Shown piece by piece: positions 1-7,517 of a DNA stretch of 11,471 bases (positions are counted from its first letter, which is position 1; each line of letters begins with the position of its first letter). Made by a program: the position numbers and the translations under genes. The stretch is from Bordetella parapertussis (GTDB lineage Bacteria > Pseudomonadota > Gammaproteobacteria > Burkholderiales > SG8-39): contig CAMBSA010000020.1 of assembly GCA_945869935.1 (NCBI GenBank), forward strand, positions 1-11,471, in the 5' to 3' direction. Under the pieces are notes generated by a model, which saw nothing but the letters and a program-made list of their open reading frames with translations, had not been told where the DNA came from and made no database searches.

Positions 1-115
1 CGTTCCGGGGCAATATCTTGAGGACCGCCCTGTCCGCACCCAGTCCGCGCAGCTTCGTCTCGATCTCGTGCAGCGAAGTGGCGTGGTGCTCGAAATCCGA
101 GGGGGGACTGAACAT
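1..115 (-). CDS. Leftward gene, N-terminal part only, cut by window edge
   Basis: On the minus strand an ATG at 115-113 opens a frame that stays open to the window edge, giving 38 residues that start MFSPPSDFEH and end AVLKILPRN. Composition is coding-like: GC-rich third positions, with an amphipathic stretch EIETKLRGLG. There is no strong ribosome site; a GGAA lies about 10 nt upstream of the ATG. The gene is transcribed away from the operon, and its upstream side is the AT-rich patch at 171-236, where its promoter would be expected. The ending weakly recalls the N-terminal region of some restriction endonucleases of the MvaI/BcnI type, but 38 residues cannot support a family call. Function is left open. 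Confidence 0.5.
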   Translation of the reverse strand, partial: MFSPPSDFEHHATSLHEIETKLRGLGADRAVLKILPRN

Positions 116-240
116 ACCCAGTTGTTCCGGAATGCAGACAAGAGAGGCAGTCTATCAATCAATGAGCACTTGAACAATCAAAAAGTATCTTGATAATTTC
201 TATATATTTGATTATTAATATTTATTTATTTATGGCTTGG
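116..240. promoter_or_regulatory. AT-rich spacer, probable control region of the leftward gene
   Basis: Positions 181-230 hold only 5 G or C in 50 bases, in a window that is otherwise clearly GC-rich. The patch contains runs such as TTTATTTATTTAT. Just beside it the heptamer CAATCAA occurs twice, at 156-162 and 175-181, a 19-bp period that could mark paired operator half-sites. Read leftward, a weak TTGTTC / TAGACT pair with 17-nt spacing could act as promoter for the gene starting at 115. No strong consensus promoter is present, so the regulatory role rests on composition and position only. Confidence 0.3.
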
Positions 241-365
241 TTTTCCCCTAGCCAAATATTCTCCTCGGCCACTTTGCAGTACTCCCTCCTCGTCATAAGC
301 CGTGGGGGAATCCGGTCGCCATCAACCGCCAGCGGCAGGGCGTTCGGGATACCTCCGGCAGCCGG
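222..365 (-). pseudogene. Possible N-terminal remnant of a tyrosine recombinase (integrase)
   Basis: The minus-strand frame that stops at 222-224 reads LPLAVDGDRIPPRLMTRREY from 338, followed by a segment containing KVAEENIWL. This resembles, from memory, the opening of a group of proteobacterial phage-type tyrosine recombinases, where a DGxRIPPR..TRREY segment precedes the SAM-like DNA-binding domain. Here the similarity breaks off after about 33 residues: the frame runs into the AT-rich patch and stops. No catalytic R/H/R/Y residues can exist in so short a piece. I see no obvious ATG for it, and it shares a frame with the upper part of the SEC-C pseudogene. It is best read as a fossil of a mobile-element gene; chance resemblance cannot be excluded. 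Confidence 0.3.
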
Positions 366-393
366 ACCGGAAGCAATTTGCCGACAAAAAGAT

Positions 394-704
394 CTACTGC
401 GAGTAACCGCTCCAGTGCAATCGGCCGGGGTTCCCGTGACATAGCTTGAACTTCTTGCCGGATCCGCAGGGGCAGGGATCATTCCGACCCACCTTGTTCG
501 GATTGCGAATCGGCTCGCGGCGGATGGCGTCCGGCAAGACGCCTGCCGCCATTTGTCATCGTTCAACATACGATGCGCAAAAGGGTATTTTTCATCTGCT
601 TCCATGGGAAAGGAACGAACAACACGGGTAAAGGAAACAGTGTTCCCCCGAGCCTCCACAAATTCAGAATCCGCATCAGGTCGGCCGTGGATATTCGCTC
701 TCAT
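394..704 (-). pseudogene. Frameshifted gene ending in a SEC-C zinc motif
   Basis: Reading minus from ATG 704-702, the frame gives a coding-like stretch containing DADSEFVEARGNTVSFTRVV and later [14 protein letters not shown], up to about 555. From there the coding signal moves to the -1 frame: an ATG at 552-550 opens 52 residues that include [18 protein letters not shown] (residues 23-40) and stop at 396-394. That is a textbook SEC-C motif (CxC...CH zinc knuckle), first known from the SecA C-terminus and found on many small proteins, several in defence islands. The join near 540-556 reads naturally as [15 protein letters not shown] if one base is gained or lost. A TGA at 558-556 in the SEC-C frame stops it from extending upstream unaided. 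No slippery heptamer is visible, so mutation or sequencing error is likelier than programmed shifting. The 52-aa piece alone could also be a small gene. Confidence 0.55.
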
Positions 705-744
705 AGCGCGGACTGATTAAAACCGAGAGCATTGACGACAGCTT

Positions 745-831
745 TCACTTTTTATCCAGAAAACGCACCGATTCTTTGACCAATGAGGTGCCTTCCGCAT
801 CAACTGGATAGAGGTCATAATGATTGATCAT
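745..831 (-). other. Small minus-strand open frame, 28 residues, unknown
   Basis: ATG at 831-829 opens MINHYDLYPVDAEGTSLVKE and eight more residues to a TGA at 747-745. The residue mix is protein-like, and the frame is open upstream to about 878, so the start is uncertain. A further short frame (AVVNALGFNQSAL, stop overlapping the ATG at 704) lies between it and the SEC-C gene. The chain of short frames leading into 704 could be the decayed 5' half of that pseudogene. No family is recognised. Confidence 0.2.
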
Positions 832-946
832 TTGGTTATGTTCGGGAAATCTCCGCAGACTTGGCCTTGATCAAGCCATTTTCTGTTCAGAGCAAGAAAT
901 GCGTTGTGCAACAGAGATGGCCGACATGGAGGCAACCGGTGATTAA
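824..946 (+). other. Open-frame tail ending just inside the first operon gene
   Basis: A plus-strand frame is open from 824 (after a TGA at 821-823) to a TAA at 944-946, about 40 residues, ending in GLDQAIFCSEQEMRCATEMA and eight more. Internal ATG codons lie at 899, 917 and 926. Its stop overlaps the GTG start at 939 by 8 nt, the geometry of translational coupling. It may be the 3' remnant of a lost upstream operon gene or a short leader peptide. No family is recognised, and it competes with the minus-strand frame at 745-831 for the same DNA. Confidence 0.25.
928..932 (+). promoter_or_regulatory. Ribosome binding site that sets the GTG start at 939
   Basis: GGAGG at 928-932 lies 6 nt before GTG 939. 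The more upstream in-frame TTG at 861 has no comparable site, and the 26 residues it would add (rich in K, Q, W and R) look non-conserved. This site therefore decides the start of the first operon gene. Confidence 0.6.
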
Positions 947-1472
947 TTGGGCATATTTTCCGAGAAACGAGAAGATACCGGATGTCTGCTCGAAGGTTGT
1001 CACCTGCTTCATGGACATCGCGGACAAGATCGATTCCCATGCCAACAATGAAAAGATAAGTAACGAATTCAAGGATAGTGCAAGCAACATTGTTCTGTCC
1101 CGTCTGCGTCCCGGACTGAAGGACTTGGGATTTAAGGTCGAGGCCGGGAAAGCCGCAGTCGAGAAGATCTCGATACCGGTTCTGTTCGGACAAAACGGGA
1201 AAGCGACAAAACTGTTCGAGGCAGATGCCTACCATGAAGAGTTCAGGTTCGTTGTCGAGGTTGAAGCGGGACGCGCGGTAACGAACTATCAATTTCTCAA
1301 GGATATTTTTCAGGCTTGTGTAATGGTGGATGTCGATTATCTGTGCATCGCGGTCAGAAACATCTACAGGAAGTCACAGGACTTCGAGAAGGTCTACACT
1401 TTTCTGGACACGCTATATACCAGCGGAAGGTTGAAACTGCCATTGAAGGGAATCCTCATCGTTGGCTACTGA
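939..1472 (+). CDS. Putative PD-(D/E)XK nuclease-like protein, first operon gene
   Basis: A 177-aa soluble protein starting M(GTG)INWAYFPRN. I chose GTG 939 over TTG 861 because of the GGAGG 6 nt upstream. Residues 1-65 look helical; residues 75-145 look like an alpha/beta core. FEADAYHEE (93-101), with D96, followed by VVEVEAG (105-111), with E107 and E109, gives a D-x10-ExE pattern on successive strands. This is compatible with a restriction-endonuclease-like fold in which the usual lysine is replaced by glutamate, as in BamHI. The end (LKLPLKGILIVGY) is a typical closing strand. I recall similar hypothetical proteins but no characterised member, so nuclease activity is inference. It lies 146 bp before the SF1 helicase on the same strand, is somewhat less GC-rich than the following genes, and could be the cutting or sensing subunit. 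Alternatives are a structural DNA-binding protein or a solitary restriction enzyme. Confidence 0.6.
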   Translation: MINWAYFPRNEKIPDVCSKVVTCFMDIADKIDSHANNEKISNEFKDSASNIVLSRLRPGLKDLGFKVEAGKAAVEKISIPVLFGQNGKATKLFEADAYHEEFRFVVEVEAGRAVTNYQFLKDIFQACVMVDVDYLCIAVRNIYRKSQDFEKVYTFLDTLYTSGRLKLPLKGILIVGY

Positions 1473-1618
1473 TTCCCTCACGTTGCGCTGGCCGGCTGCA
1501 CCTTCCCGAGGAAATTTTCCGGCGGATTATGAATCGACGGCGATGGCGACCAGAAACGCGCGCCCGCACAGACTCTGCGTTCCGGCGACGCGGATAGAGA
1601 AGCACTGAACCAAGCGAA

Positions 1619-4177
1619 ATGGCCGATATCGAGGTAAAGATTTACTGGGAGGGCCGTCTCATCAAGACGGTCATGCGGCCAAAACGCGTCATCGATGGCA
1701 CTACGGCTGTTGTCTACAAGAAGAAGCTTTTTGCCCTGAAACCGGGTTGCAGGATAGATGTCGACAAGCCTCCATTGAGTGGAACCAAGAGCCCCCCCGA
1801 TCAGGAAATCATGGCCGCAGCTAACATGAAGACTCCGTCAGGGGCGATTCCGGTTGCGATGAAAAGGAAGGAAAAGTCTCCGACCGGCACCGTGGATGAA
1901 CTGGCGCGCAAACTTTATGGGGTCACGATTGAGGGCGGCCCTGCAAGATTCAGAGGCCCGGGCTGGTTCAGCACCGGGGCTACGGTCTGCGTATGCCCCG
2001 AGTGCAGGTCAACGCTCTACGGATTAAGGAAGCCATACACTTCGCAGGGGAAGCCGTATCACTACTGGGCCCTCGTATGCGTCAAGTGCAAGGTTGCGTT
2101 AGAGCTTTCCCAGATAACGGACGAGCAGCGAAAACTTCTTTCCAAGGCATCCAATCACAGGCCCTCGGAAGCCGACAAGCCCCGCCTGAGCGAAAGCGAG
2201 CTCGCCCGCGACCAGAAAGTCACGCCCGCCGCAACCGCGAAGAATCCGCCGACGGCAACTCCCGCTGCGGCTAAGCGGCGCGAAAAACCGATCGAGTGGG
2301 TTGCGGAACAACGCGCAGTCATCGATCTGGAGACAACCGCGAGAGTGCTCGTAAGTGCGGGACCCGGAATGGGCAAGACCGCCGTTGCCTGCGCGCGGGT
2401 CGCGAAGCTCGTCGCGAATGGTGTTGAACCGGCGAATATCTGGCTCATCAGTTTTACGCGTACCGCTGTCAGAGAAATAAGAAACCGGATAGCTGCGCTC
2501 GTGAAGAAGGAAGACCGCGCATCCGCAGTAAGGATCACCACGCTGGATTCCCACGCTTGGCATCTGGCCCAAGGCTTCGATGGCGAAAGCGCCAAGAAGA
2601 TATTCAGGGGATATGACGAAACGATCGAGAGCGTAATCAAGCTCCTCGAGGAGAGCAGCGAAGCCCTCGATGAATACCTTGAGAGCCTAGAGCACTTGAT
2701 CGTAGACGAGGCGCAGGATCTAGTCGGGTTGCGCGCAGATCTTGTTTTCGCTCTGATCAAACGGCTCCCCGCATCGTGCGGAGTCACGGTTTTTGCCGAC
2801 GATGCCCAAGCCATATACGGCTGGTCGGCAGAGGACGCAAAGCCCGGGGAACTACGCGACTCCGATGACAACCTTTCAAAACGGCTTCGGGTATCGAAGG
2901 CGGTTCCATTCCGAAAGATGGAACTGCGCACGGTTCATCGTACCGATTCAGAGGGGCTCAAGAAAATTTTCGAGTTCACTCGAGACAAGGTTTTGCGTCC
3001 GAGTGCCAACGCCGCGATGAAAGTTCTCGAAATCCGGACCGATATCGAGAATTTCGCCGATGCCAAGATCGGCGAGGTGCTGCAGCAGGGTGTCGCCGGA
3101 CGCGATGACATACTGCTTTTGTTCCGCAGGCGAGGAGAAGTTCTCCTCGCCTCCTCGTTTCTGCTGGGTGCAGGGATTGCCCACAGAGTACGGATGTCAG
3201 GGGCCCCCGTCTGCGTGGCACCTTGGATAGGAATCACCCTTCGTGAGTTTTCGGATCGATACCTGACCCGCGAGCAGTTCGAGGAACTCTGGGCGAAGCA
3301 CATGGACAATGCAGGAGCGGATCACCCGGGTCAGGAAGAGGCATGGTCACAACTGCAAGTTACGGCCGGAGATCGCGGTGGACGTATCGAAATGCGGCGC
3401 CTCAGGGCAAAACTCGGCACGAGCAGCCCGCCGCTGGTGTTCTGCAACCCTGAGCTTGGAACCAACGGGCCGATCGTCGGGACGATTCATGCGTCCAAGG
3501 GGCGCGAGGCCGACAATGTGCATCTCATGCTTCCCAGCGATTCGGGGAAACACGATACCGATGAGGAAAGCCGTGTTCTCTTTGTCGGCGCGACGCGCGC
3601 CAGAAACAGTCTTCATATTGGAAAGGGGTACCGGTACTCCGGAAGCAGTCTCGATGGCTCCGGGAGGGCCTACAGAAATTCCGTGAAGGGCAAAGGCACG
3701 TGGGCAAATGTAGAGATCGGCCGTGCGGGCGATCTCGACGAGCTTTCATGCGTATCGACGAGCAACCCGTTCGGCGCACCCGCCACCAAAGAAGCACAGA
3801 CGCTGCTGTCCCGGTTCGGGCGGGCGATAGCGCCAGCAAAGGCCCTCTGTGTTCGGGAAAGCGACGGCAGTTATCGGTGGCAGCTGATGATGCAGCAGGG
3901 AAAGAAGGACATCCATCTGGGGCTGCTCGACAGCAGGATGGTATCGGACCTTTTCGAAGTGGGCAAGCAAGTGAGAGCGTGGCAATCCTGGCGCGTCAAA
4001 CTGAAACCCGCTTCGCAAATAGAGCACATGTACATTGTCGGTGTCAGGTCGGTTGTGCTGCCGACCGATCACACGCATCTTGAATCTCTCGAGAGACCTT
4101 ATTCCGAATCGGGCATTTTCCTTTGCCCCATCGTGTACGGTTTCCCGAACGTGACGTATCAGAGCTACAAGGGTTAG
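1619..4177 (+). CDS. UvrD/Rep-like SF1 helicase with N-terminal zinc ribbon
   Basis: 852 aa. Residues 1-50 form a small beta-rich domain (MADIEVKIYWEGRLIK). A zinc ribbon follows with C126/C129 (CPEC) and C154/C157 (CVKC). A Pro/Ala/Lys-rich linker (about 180-225) leads into the SF1A helicase core: Q-motif EQRAVID (Q231), Walker A AGPGMGKT (247-254, K253), motif Ia SFTRTAVREIRNR (278-290), Walker B VDEAQD (362-367), motif III ADDAQAIYGW (393-402), motif IV near TVHR (438-441), motif V TIHASKGREADNV (622-634) and motif VI FVGATRARN (655-663). Residues 720-852 are an extra C-terminal domain I do not recognise. The family translocates 3'-5' on single-stranded DNA and unwinds duplexes. No nuclease motif is visible. 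ATG 1619 is the only upstream choice, as a TAG lies at 1595; its ribosome site is weak, so coupling or moderate expression is possible. It precedes drmA by 31 bp. Confidence 0.9.
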   Translation: MADIEVKIYWEGRLIKTVMRPKRVIDGTTAVVYKKKLFALKPGCRIDVDKPPLSGTKSPPDQEIMAAANMKTPSGAIPVAMKRKEKSPTGTVDELARKLYGVTIEGGPARFRGPGWFSTGATVCVCPECRSTLYGLRKPYTSQGKPYHYWALVCVKCKVALELSQITDEQRKLLSKASNHRPSEADKPRLSESELARDQKVTPAATAKNPPTATPAAAKRREKPIEWVAEQRAVIDLETTARVLVSAGPGMGKTAVACARVAKLVANGVEPANIWLISFTRTAVREIRNRIAALVKKEDRASAVRITTLDSHAWHLAQGFDGESAKKIFRGYDETIESVIKLLEESSEALDEYLESLEHLIVDEAQDLVGLRADLVFALIKRLPASCGVTVFADDAQAIYGWSAEDAKPGELRDSDDNLSKRLRVSKAVPFRKMELRTVHRTDSEGLKKIFEFTRDKVLRPSANAAMKVLEIRTDIENFADAKIGEVLQQGVAGRDDILLLFRRRGEVLLASSFLLGAGIAHRVRMSGAPVCVAPWIGITLREFSDRYLTREQFEELWAKHMDNAGADHPGQEEAWSQLQVTAGDRGGRIEMRRLRAKLGTSSPPLVFCNPELGTNGPIVGTIHASKGREADNVHLMLPSDSGKHDTDEESRVLFVGATRARNSLHIGKGYRYSGSSLDGSGRAYRNSVKGKGTWANVEIGRAGDLDELSCVSTSNPFGAPATKEAQTLLSRFGRAIAPAKALCVRESDGSYRWQLMMQQGKKDIHLGLLDSRMVSDLFEVGKQVRAWQSWRVKLKPASQIEHMYIVGVRSVVLPTDHTHLESLERPYSESGIFLCPIVYGFPNVTYQSYKG

Positions 4178-4198
4178 AGGGCGGACTTTGCCATTTAC

Positions 4199-4204
4199 GG
4201 GAGG
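4199..4204 (+). promoter_or_regulatory. Ribosome binding site of drmA
   Basis: GGGAGG at 4199-4204 ends 4 nt before ATG 4209. It lies in the 31-bp gap after the SF1 helicase, too short for an obvious separate promoter, which supports co-transcription. Confidence 0.6.
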
Positions 4205-4208
4205 TTGA

Positions 4209-7200
4209 ATGATTCCACTGACGGTTCGAAGCACGGTCCTCGAAAGACTGAACACCGACCTAGTAGGCCCGTCAGCTGTTGACGAGATACTCGAGCCGCC
4301 TGATCCTTGGCGACGTATCTACCCTTCCGATGTCTATCTGACCGGAATACTTTTTCCGAGGGGAAGTTTTTCAGGCCCGGAAACGGATGATTCGCTCGCG
4401 GCAGAAGGGTCCGGGGAAACTGAGGCCGATACTGTCGCAGACGAAACCCCTGCGAGCTCGGCGCTGCGCCCCTCCGTCGCCGGTTGCTCCTTTGCGGCAT
4501 CCTGTCAGGATGGGATTCCCGAAGTCATTTTCAGCGTGAAGTGCGGCAAGTATCACGCCGACGAGATCGAGGTGACCGTTCCGGCATCGAGAACTACCAC
4601 AGCACCTGAGCGTGCCTCCGAGACCGACGACCCGGAAACCTCCGCAGGTTCATCTGATGCTTCCTCACAGCTACCTGCGGGACAGGAAAAGAGTGTCAAG
4701 CGAAAGGTTACGATCTGGCGCAGGACCGATTACTCCGTTTCCCCGCCACCCAAGCGTCTCGACTTTGGTCATGACAGGATACCGCTTGACGATCAAGGTC
4801 TGCCCGGCCTGTCCATTCACGTCCGCGTTGCTACTTGGTCATCCGGGCTTCTTCTGACCGCGACGCTAGTGAACGAGTTCGAGCAGTCCAAAGACGATGA
4901 TCGCGTCGAAACAGAGCAGAAATCATTTTTTCAGGTGAGGCTTGAAGCGAGGCCTGCCGCCCAGACCCGATTCCCGGCACGCCCATCATGGAAAGCCGCC
5001 GCCGACGAGGATGGGCGGATGGCAGAGCTTCTCTACCGCGATGCGAAGGAGTTTGCGGTGGGACATACCTGCTCAGCGGAGTGGGATGTGGATGAATCAG
5101 GCATGCACGCTCGATTCGTGGCGACGACGTGGATCCCCACCGCTGTTGTTCCCGACACGAGTACGAAAGGAGACAAGGTCTTCGAGAGCCTGAAATCGAA
5201 CATCGACCTCCGACCACTGTCCGCAAACTGGCTCGCCGAAAATCATGGCTCGGAACTCGTCAAGGCTCTCGATCTCATCCCCGAAGCGTATAACAATTGG
5301 ATTTTAGGTGAAAGGGGTAGAGTCGCCGCGCTGCCTGCTCGGTTGCAACCACAGGCCAGCAAGCATCTTGATCAGTGCAGCGTGGTCTCCGTGCGAATTT
5401 CCGATGCGATAAAACTTGTCGGAAGCGACCGCACCGTCAACGCCGCATTTCGCCTGGCTAACCGGGCGATGATGATTCAGCGCAAATGGCTGAACTCGGG
5501 AGAGACCGATCTTTTGTGGCGACCGTTTCAGATCGCATTTATCCTGCTCACGCTTCCATCGGTTTCGGGCAAGGACCTCAGCGACCGCAGGGTAATGGAC
5601 CTTCTCTGGTTTCCGACCGGCGGCGGCAAGACCGAAGCGTATCTCGGGCTCATCGCATTCCTGCTTTTTTACCGGAGACTGTCAAATCGGGGAGCAGATG
5701 AAAAAGGCGCCGGAGTGGCAACGCTCATGCGCTACACGTTGCGTCTGCTCACGACACAGCAATTTCAGCGTGCTGCCGCCCTCATCTGCGCATGCGAGTT
5801 CCTTCACAAAGGACCGACGTTGCCGGAAAAGCTCCGAGAAGCTTTCGGAACCAGCCCGTTTTCCCTTGGATTGTGGGTCGGAAGAGACGCAGTACCTAAC
5901 AAGGTCGATGAAGCACTGAACGCCCTGCAGCAGAATGCTCCGAACACTCCGGCACAGCTCGAGCGTTGTCCGTGCTGCACTGGAAAGCTCATGTGGTACG
6001 GGAACAACGACCGGACCGCAGTGCTCGTCCGATGCGAGAATGCAAAGTGCGATATCGGCGGCAACCTGCCAACACTTCCGATCTGGACGGTCGACGAGGA
6101 TGTCTACCGTGAAACTCCATCGCTCATCATCGGCACGGTCGACAAGTTCTCCCAGATCGTGCGCAACACGAACTCCGCCTCCCTCTTCGGCCTCGGCACA
6201 CCATTCAATGCGCCCGACCTGATCGTTCAGGATGAACTCCATCTGATTTCCGGACCCCTCGGAACAATGACGGGAGTATATGAAATCGCGATCGATCAGC
6301 TTTGTACGAGGGAGGGCGTCTGTCCGAAAATCATCGGCTCAACCGCGACCATCCGCCGAGCGGAAGAGCAGATACGAGCACTGTTCGACAGGGAGACACG
6401 CCAGTTTCCGCCGCCGGCGATCGATGCACGGAATTCATGTTTCGCAGTGCAGGATGACGAGAGGCCGGGACGCGTCTATGTGGGAGTAACGACGGCGGGG
6501 CGTTCGGCAAAATTCGGTCTCCAGGCAGTCAGCGCCTCTTTGCTTCAGTCACCACAACCCCTCATGAACGATCCCGAGCGCGACGCCTACTGGACGCTGG
6601 TCGTCTACTTCAACGCTCTCCGAGAGCTCGGGGGCGCGTGGGTGCTGACGCAGGACGACGTTCCCGCGACGGTCGGTGACTACGCAACAAGGCGAAAAGA
6701 GATACCCAGAAAGATCCAGATCGTGGAGGAAATGACCAGTCGGGTCACCCAGCTGCGGGTTCGTGAAATGCTGGACGAGCTCAAGCTGACCGCAAATGCT
6801 CCGGGGGTGATCGACGTTTTGCTGGCCAGCAACATGATCAGTGTCGGCGTCGATATTCCCCGACTCGGACTCATGGTCGTCAACGGCCAGCCCAAGACTA
6901 TCGCGGAATATATTCAGGCTACCAGCAGGGTTGGCCGCGGTGAGGTGCCTGGGCTGATCGTCGGGGTCTACAACAACAACAAGGCCCGGGACCGCTCTCA
7001 TTTCGAGAGTTTCCGCACATGGCATGCGACGCTATACCGCGAAGTGGAATCCACCAGTGTTACGCCGTTTGCCTCCCGTGCTAGGGATCGCGGCCTGCAC
7101 GCAGTGCTGGTAGCCATGGTGCGGCATCTTTCGAACGGGATGCTCAACTCCCCCCGCCTGTCTCCCACTGCCGAAACGGAGTGCGGCAATTACACGACCT

Positions 7201-7517
7201 TGATCCTGGATCGTGTCGGCCGCGTGGACCCTGACGAGCTGGCTGGAACGACGAGTCAGCTGGCCTCGATCATCGATGAGTGGAAACGAAGAACCAACCT
7301 CAAGGCCTATTGGAACGACAAGTTCTTCAGAACCAGCCTGCTTCTGAGCGCCGAGCGTGCCGCGGCGCTGAGGGCGACGGGACGCTTGCCAGGCGCAGCA
7401 TGGCCGACCCCGAACAGCATGCGAAGCGTGGAGCCCGGAACTCCCTTCGTGCTGGTCGAGCGATTGCGTTCAGACCAGCAGACAGCAGCTTCCAAGGAGG
7501 TGGTCGATGGCGAATAA
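4209..7517 (+). CDS. drmA: DrmA-type SF2 helicase, DISARM core
   Basis: 1102 aa, in the usual DrmA size range. Motifs in order: Walker A FPTGGGKTEAYLG (468-480, K474); an arginine-rich helix RYTLRLLTTQQFQRA (508-522); an inserted zinc ribbon with C587, C589/C590, C609 and C614; GTVDKFSQI (642-650); motif II QDELHLISGPLG (674-685), a DExH box; motif III GSTATIRRAEEQI (710-722); SNMISVGVDIPRLGLMV (874-890); and motif VI QATSRVGRG (903-911). The TxxVDKFSQ, DELHLISGPLG and SVGVDIPRLGLM blocks are hallmarks of the DISARM DrmA family. With DrmB, DrmA forms the DNA-loading core of DISARM, an anti-phage system. Residues about 55-165 are a low-complexity acidic and Ser/Thr-rich stretch, probably disordered. 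The 3' end overlaps drmB by 11 nt and carries its ribosome site, giving coupled, matched synthesis. The helicase call is firm; the defence role follows from family and context. Confidence 0.88.
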   Translation: MIPLTVRSTVLERLNTDLVGPSAVDEILEPPDPWRRIYPSDVYLTGILFPRGSFSGPETDDSLAAEGSGETEADTVADETPASSALRPSVAGCSFAASCQDGIPEVIFSVKCGKYHADEIEVTVPASRTTTAPERASETDDPETSAGSSDASSQLPAGQEKSVKRKVTIWRRTDYSVSPPPKRLDFGHDRIPLDDQGLPGLSIHVRVATWSSGLLLTATLVNEFEQSKDDDRVETEQKSFFQVRLEARPAAQTRFPARPSWKAAADEDGRMAELLYRDAKEFAVGHTCSAEWDVDESGMHARFVATTWIPTAVVPDTSTKGDKVFESLKSNIDLRPLSANWLAENHGSELVKALDLIPEAYNNWILGERGRVAALPARLQPQASKHLDQCSVVSVRISDAIKLVGSDRTVNAAFRLANRAMMIQRKWLNSGETDLLWRPFQIAFILLTLPSVSGKDLSDRRVMDLLWFPTGGGKTEAYLGLIAFLLFYRRLSNRGADEKGAGVATLMRYTLRLLTTQQFQRAAALICACEFLHKGPTLPEKLREAFGTSPFSLGLWVGRDAVPNKVDEALNALQQNAPNTPAQLERCPCCTGKLMWYGNNDRTAVLVRCENAKCDIGGNLPTLPIWTVDEDVYRETPSLIIGTVDKFSQIVRNTNSASLFGLGTPFNAPDLIVQDELHLISGPLGTMTGVYEIAIDQLCTREGVCPKIIGSTATIRRAEEQIRALFDRETRQFPPPAIDARNSCFAVQDDERPGRVYVGVTTAGRSAKFGLQAVSASLLQSPQPLMNDPERDAYWTLVVYFNALRELGGAWVLTQDDVPATVGDYATRRKEIPRKIQIVEEMTSRVTQLRVREMLDELKLTANAPGVIDVLLASNMISVGVDIPRLGLMVVNGQPKTIAEYIQATSRVGRGEVPGLIVGVYNNNKARDRSHFESFRTWHATLYREVESTSVTPFASRARDRGLHAVLVAMVRHLSNGMLNSPRLSPTAETECGNYTTLILDRVGRVDPDELAGTTSQLASIIDEWKRRTNLKAYWNDKFFRTSLLLSAERAAALRATGRLPGAAWPTPNSMRSVEPGTPFVLVERLRSDQQTAASKEVVDGE
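7494..7500 (+). promoter_or_regulatory. Ribosome binding site of drmB inside drmA
   Basis: AAGGAGG at 7494-7500, a near-perfect anti-16S match, lies 6 nt before ATG 7507 and within the last codons of drmA. It fixes the drmB start and supports translational coupling of the two subunits. Confidence 0.8.

Noticed and set aside
190..444. 84-aa plus-strand frame beginning in the AT-rich patch
   Set aside because: The hydrophobic start comes only from AT-rich codons, and the rest is antisense to the minus-strand SEC-C and recombinase-like sequence.
732..758. TTGACG / TATCCA pair as an operon promoter
   Set aside because: The spacer is only 15 nt and the -10 match is poor; it lies about 180 nt before the GTG start, so it is too weak to list as a feature.
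861..938. TTG start at 861 for the first operon gene, giving 203 aa
   Set aside because: It has no ribosome site, the added 26 residues are unlike the rest of the protein, and GTG 939 has GGAGG at ideal spacing.
828..1292. 154-aa minus-strand frame
   Set aside because: It is antisense to the 939-1472 gene, which has better composition, motif content and ribosome site; most of this frame is a shadow.
1473..1618. Possible small gene or promoter in the gap before the SF1 helicase
   Set aside because: A frame is open here but has no start with a ribosome site and no protein-like content; no clear -35/-10 pair was found.
2155..2931. 258-aa minus-strand frame inside the SF1 helicase gene
   Set aside because: It is rich in Ser and Arg, typical of antisense reading of GC-rich DNA, and lies wholly within a gene with complete helicase motifs.
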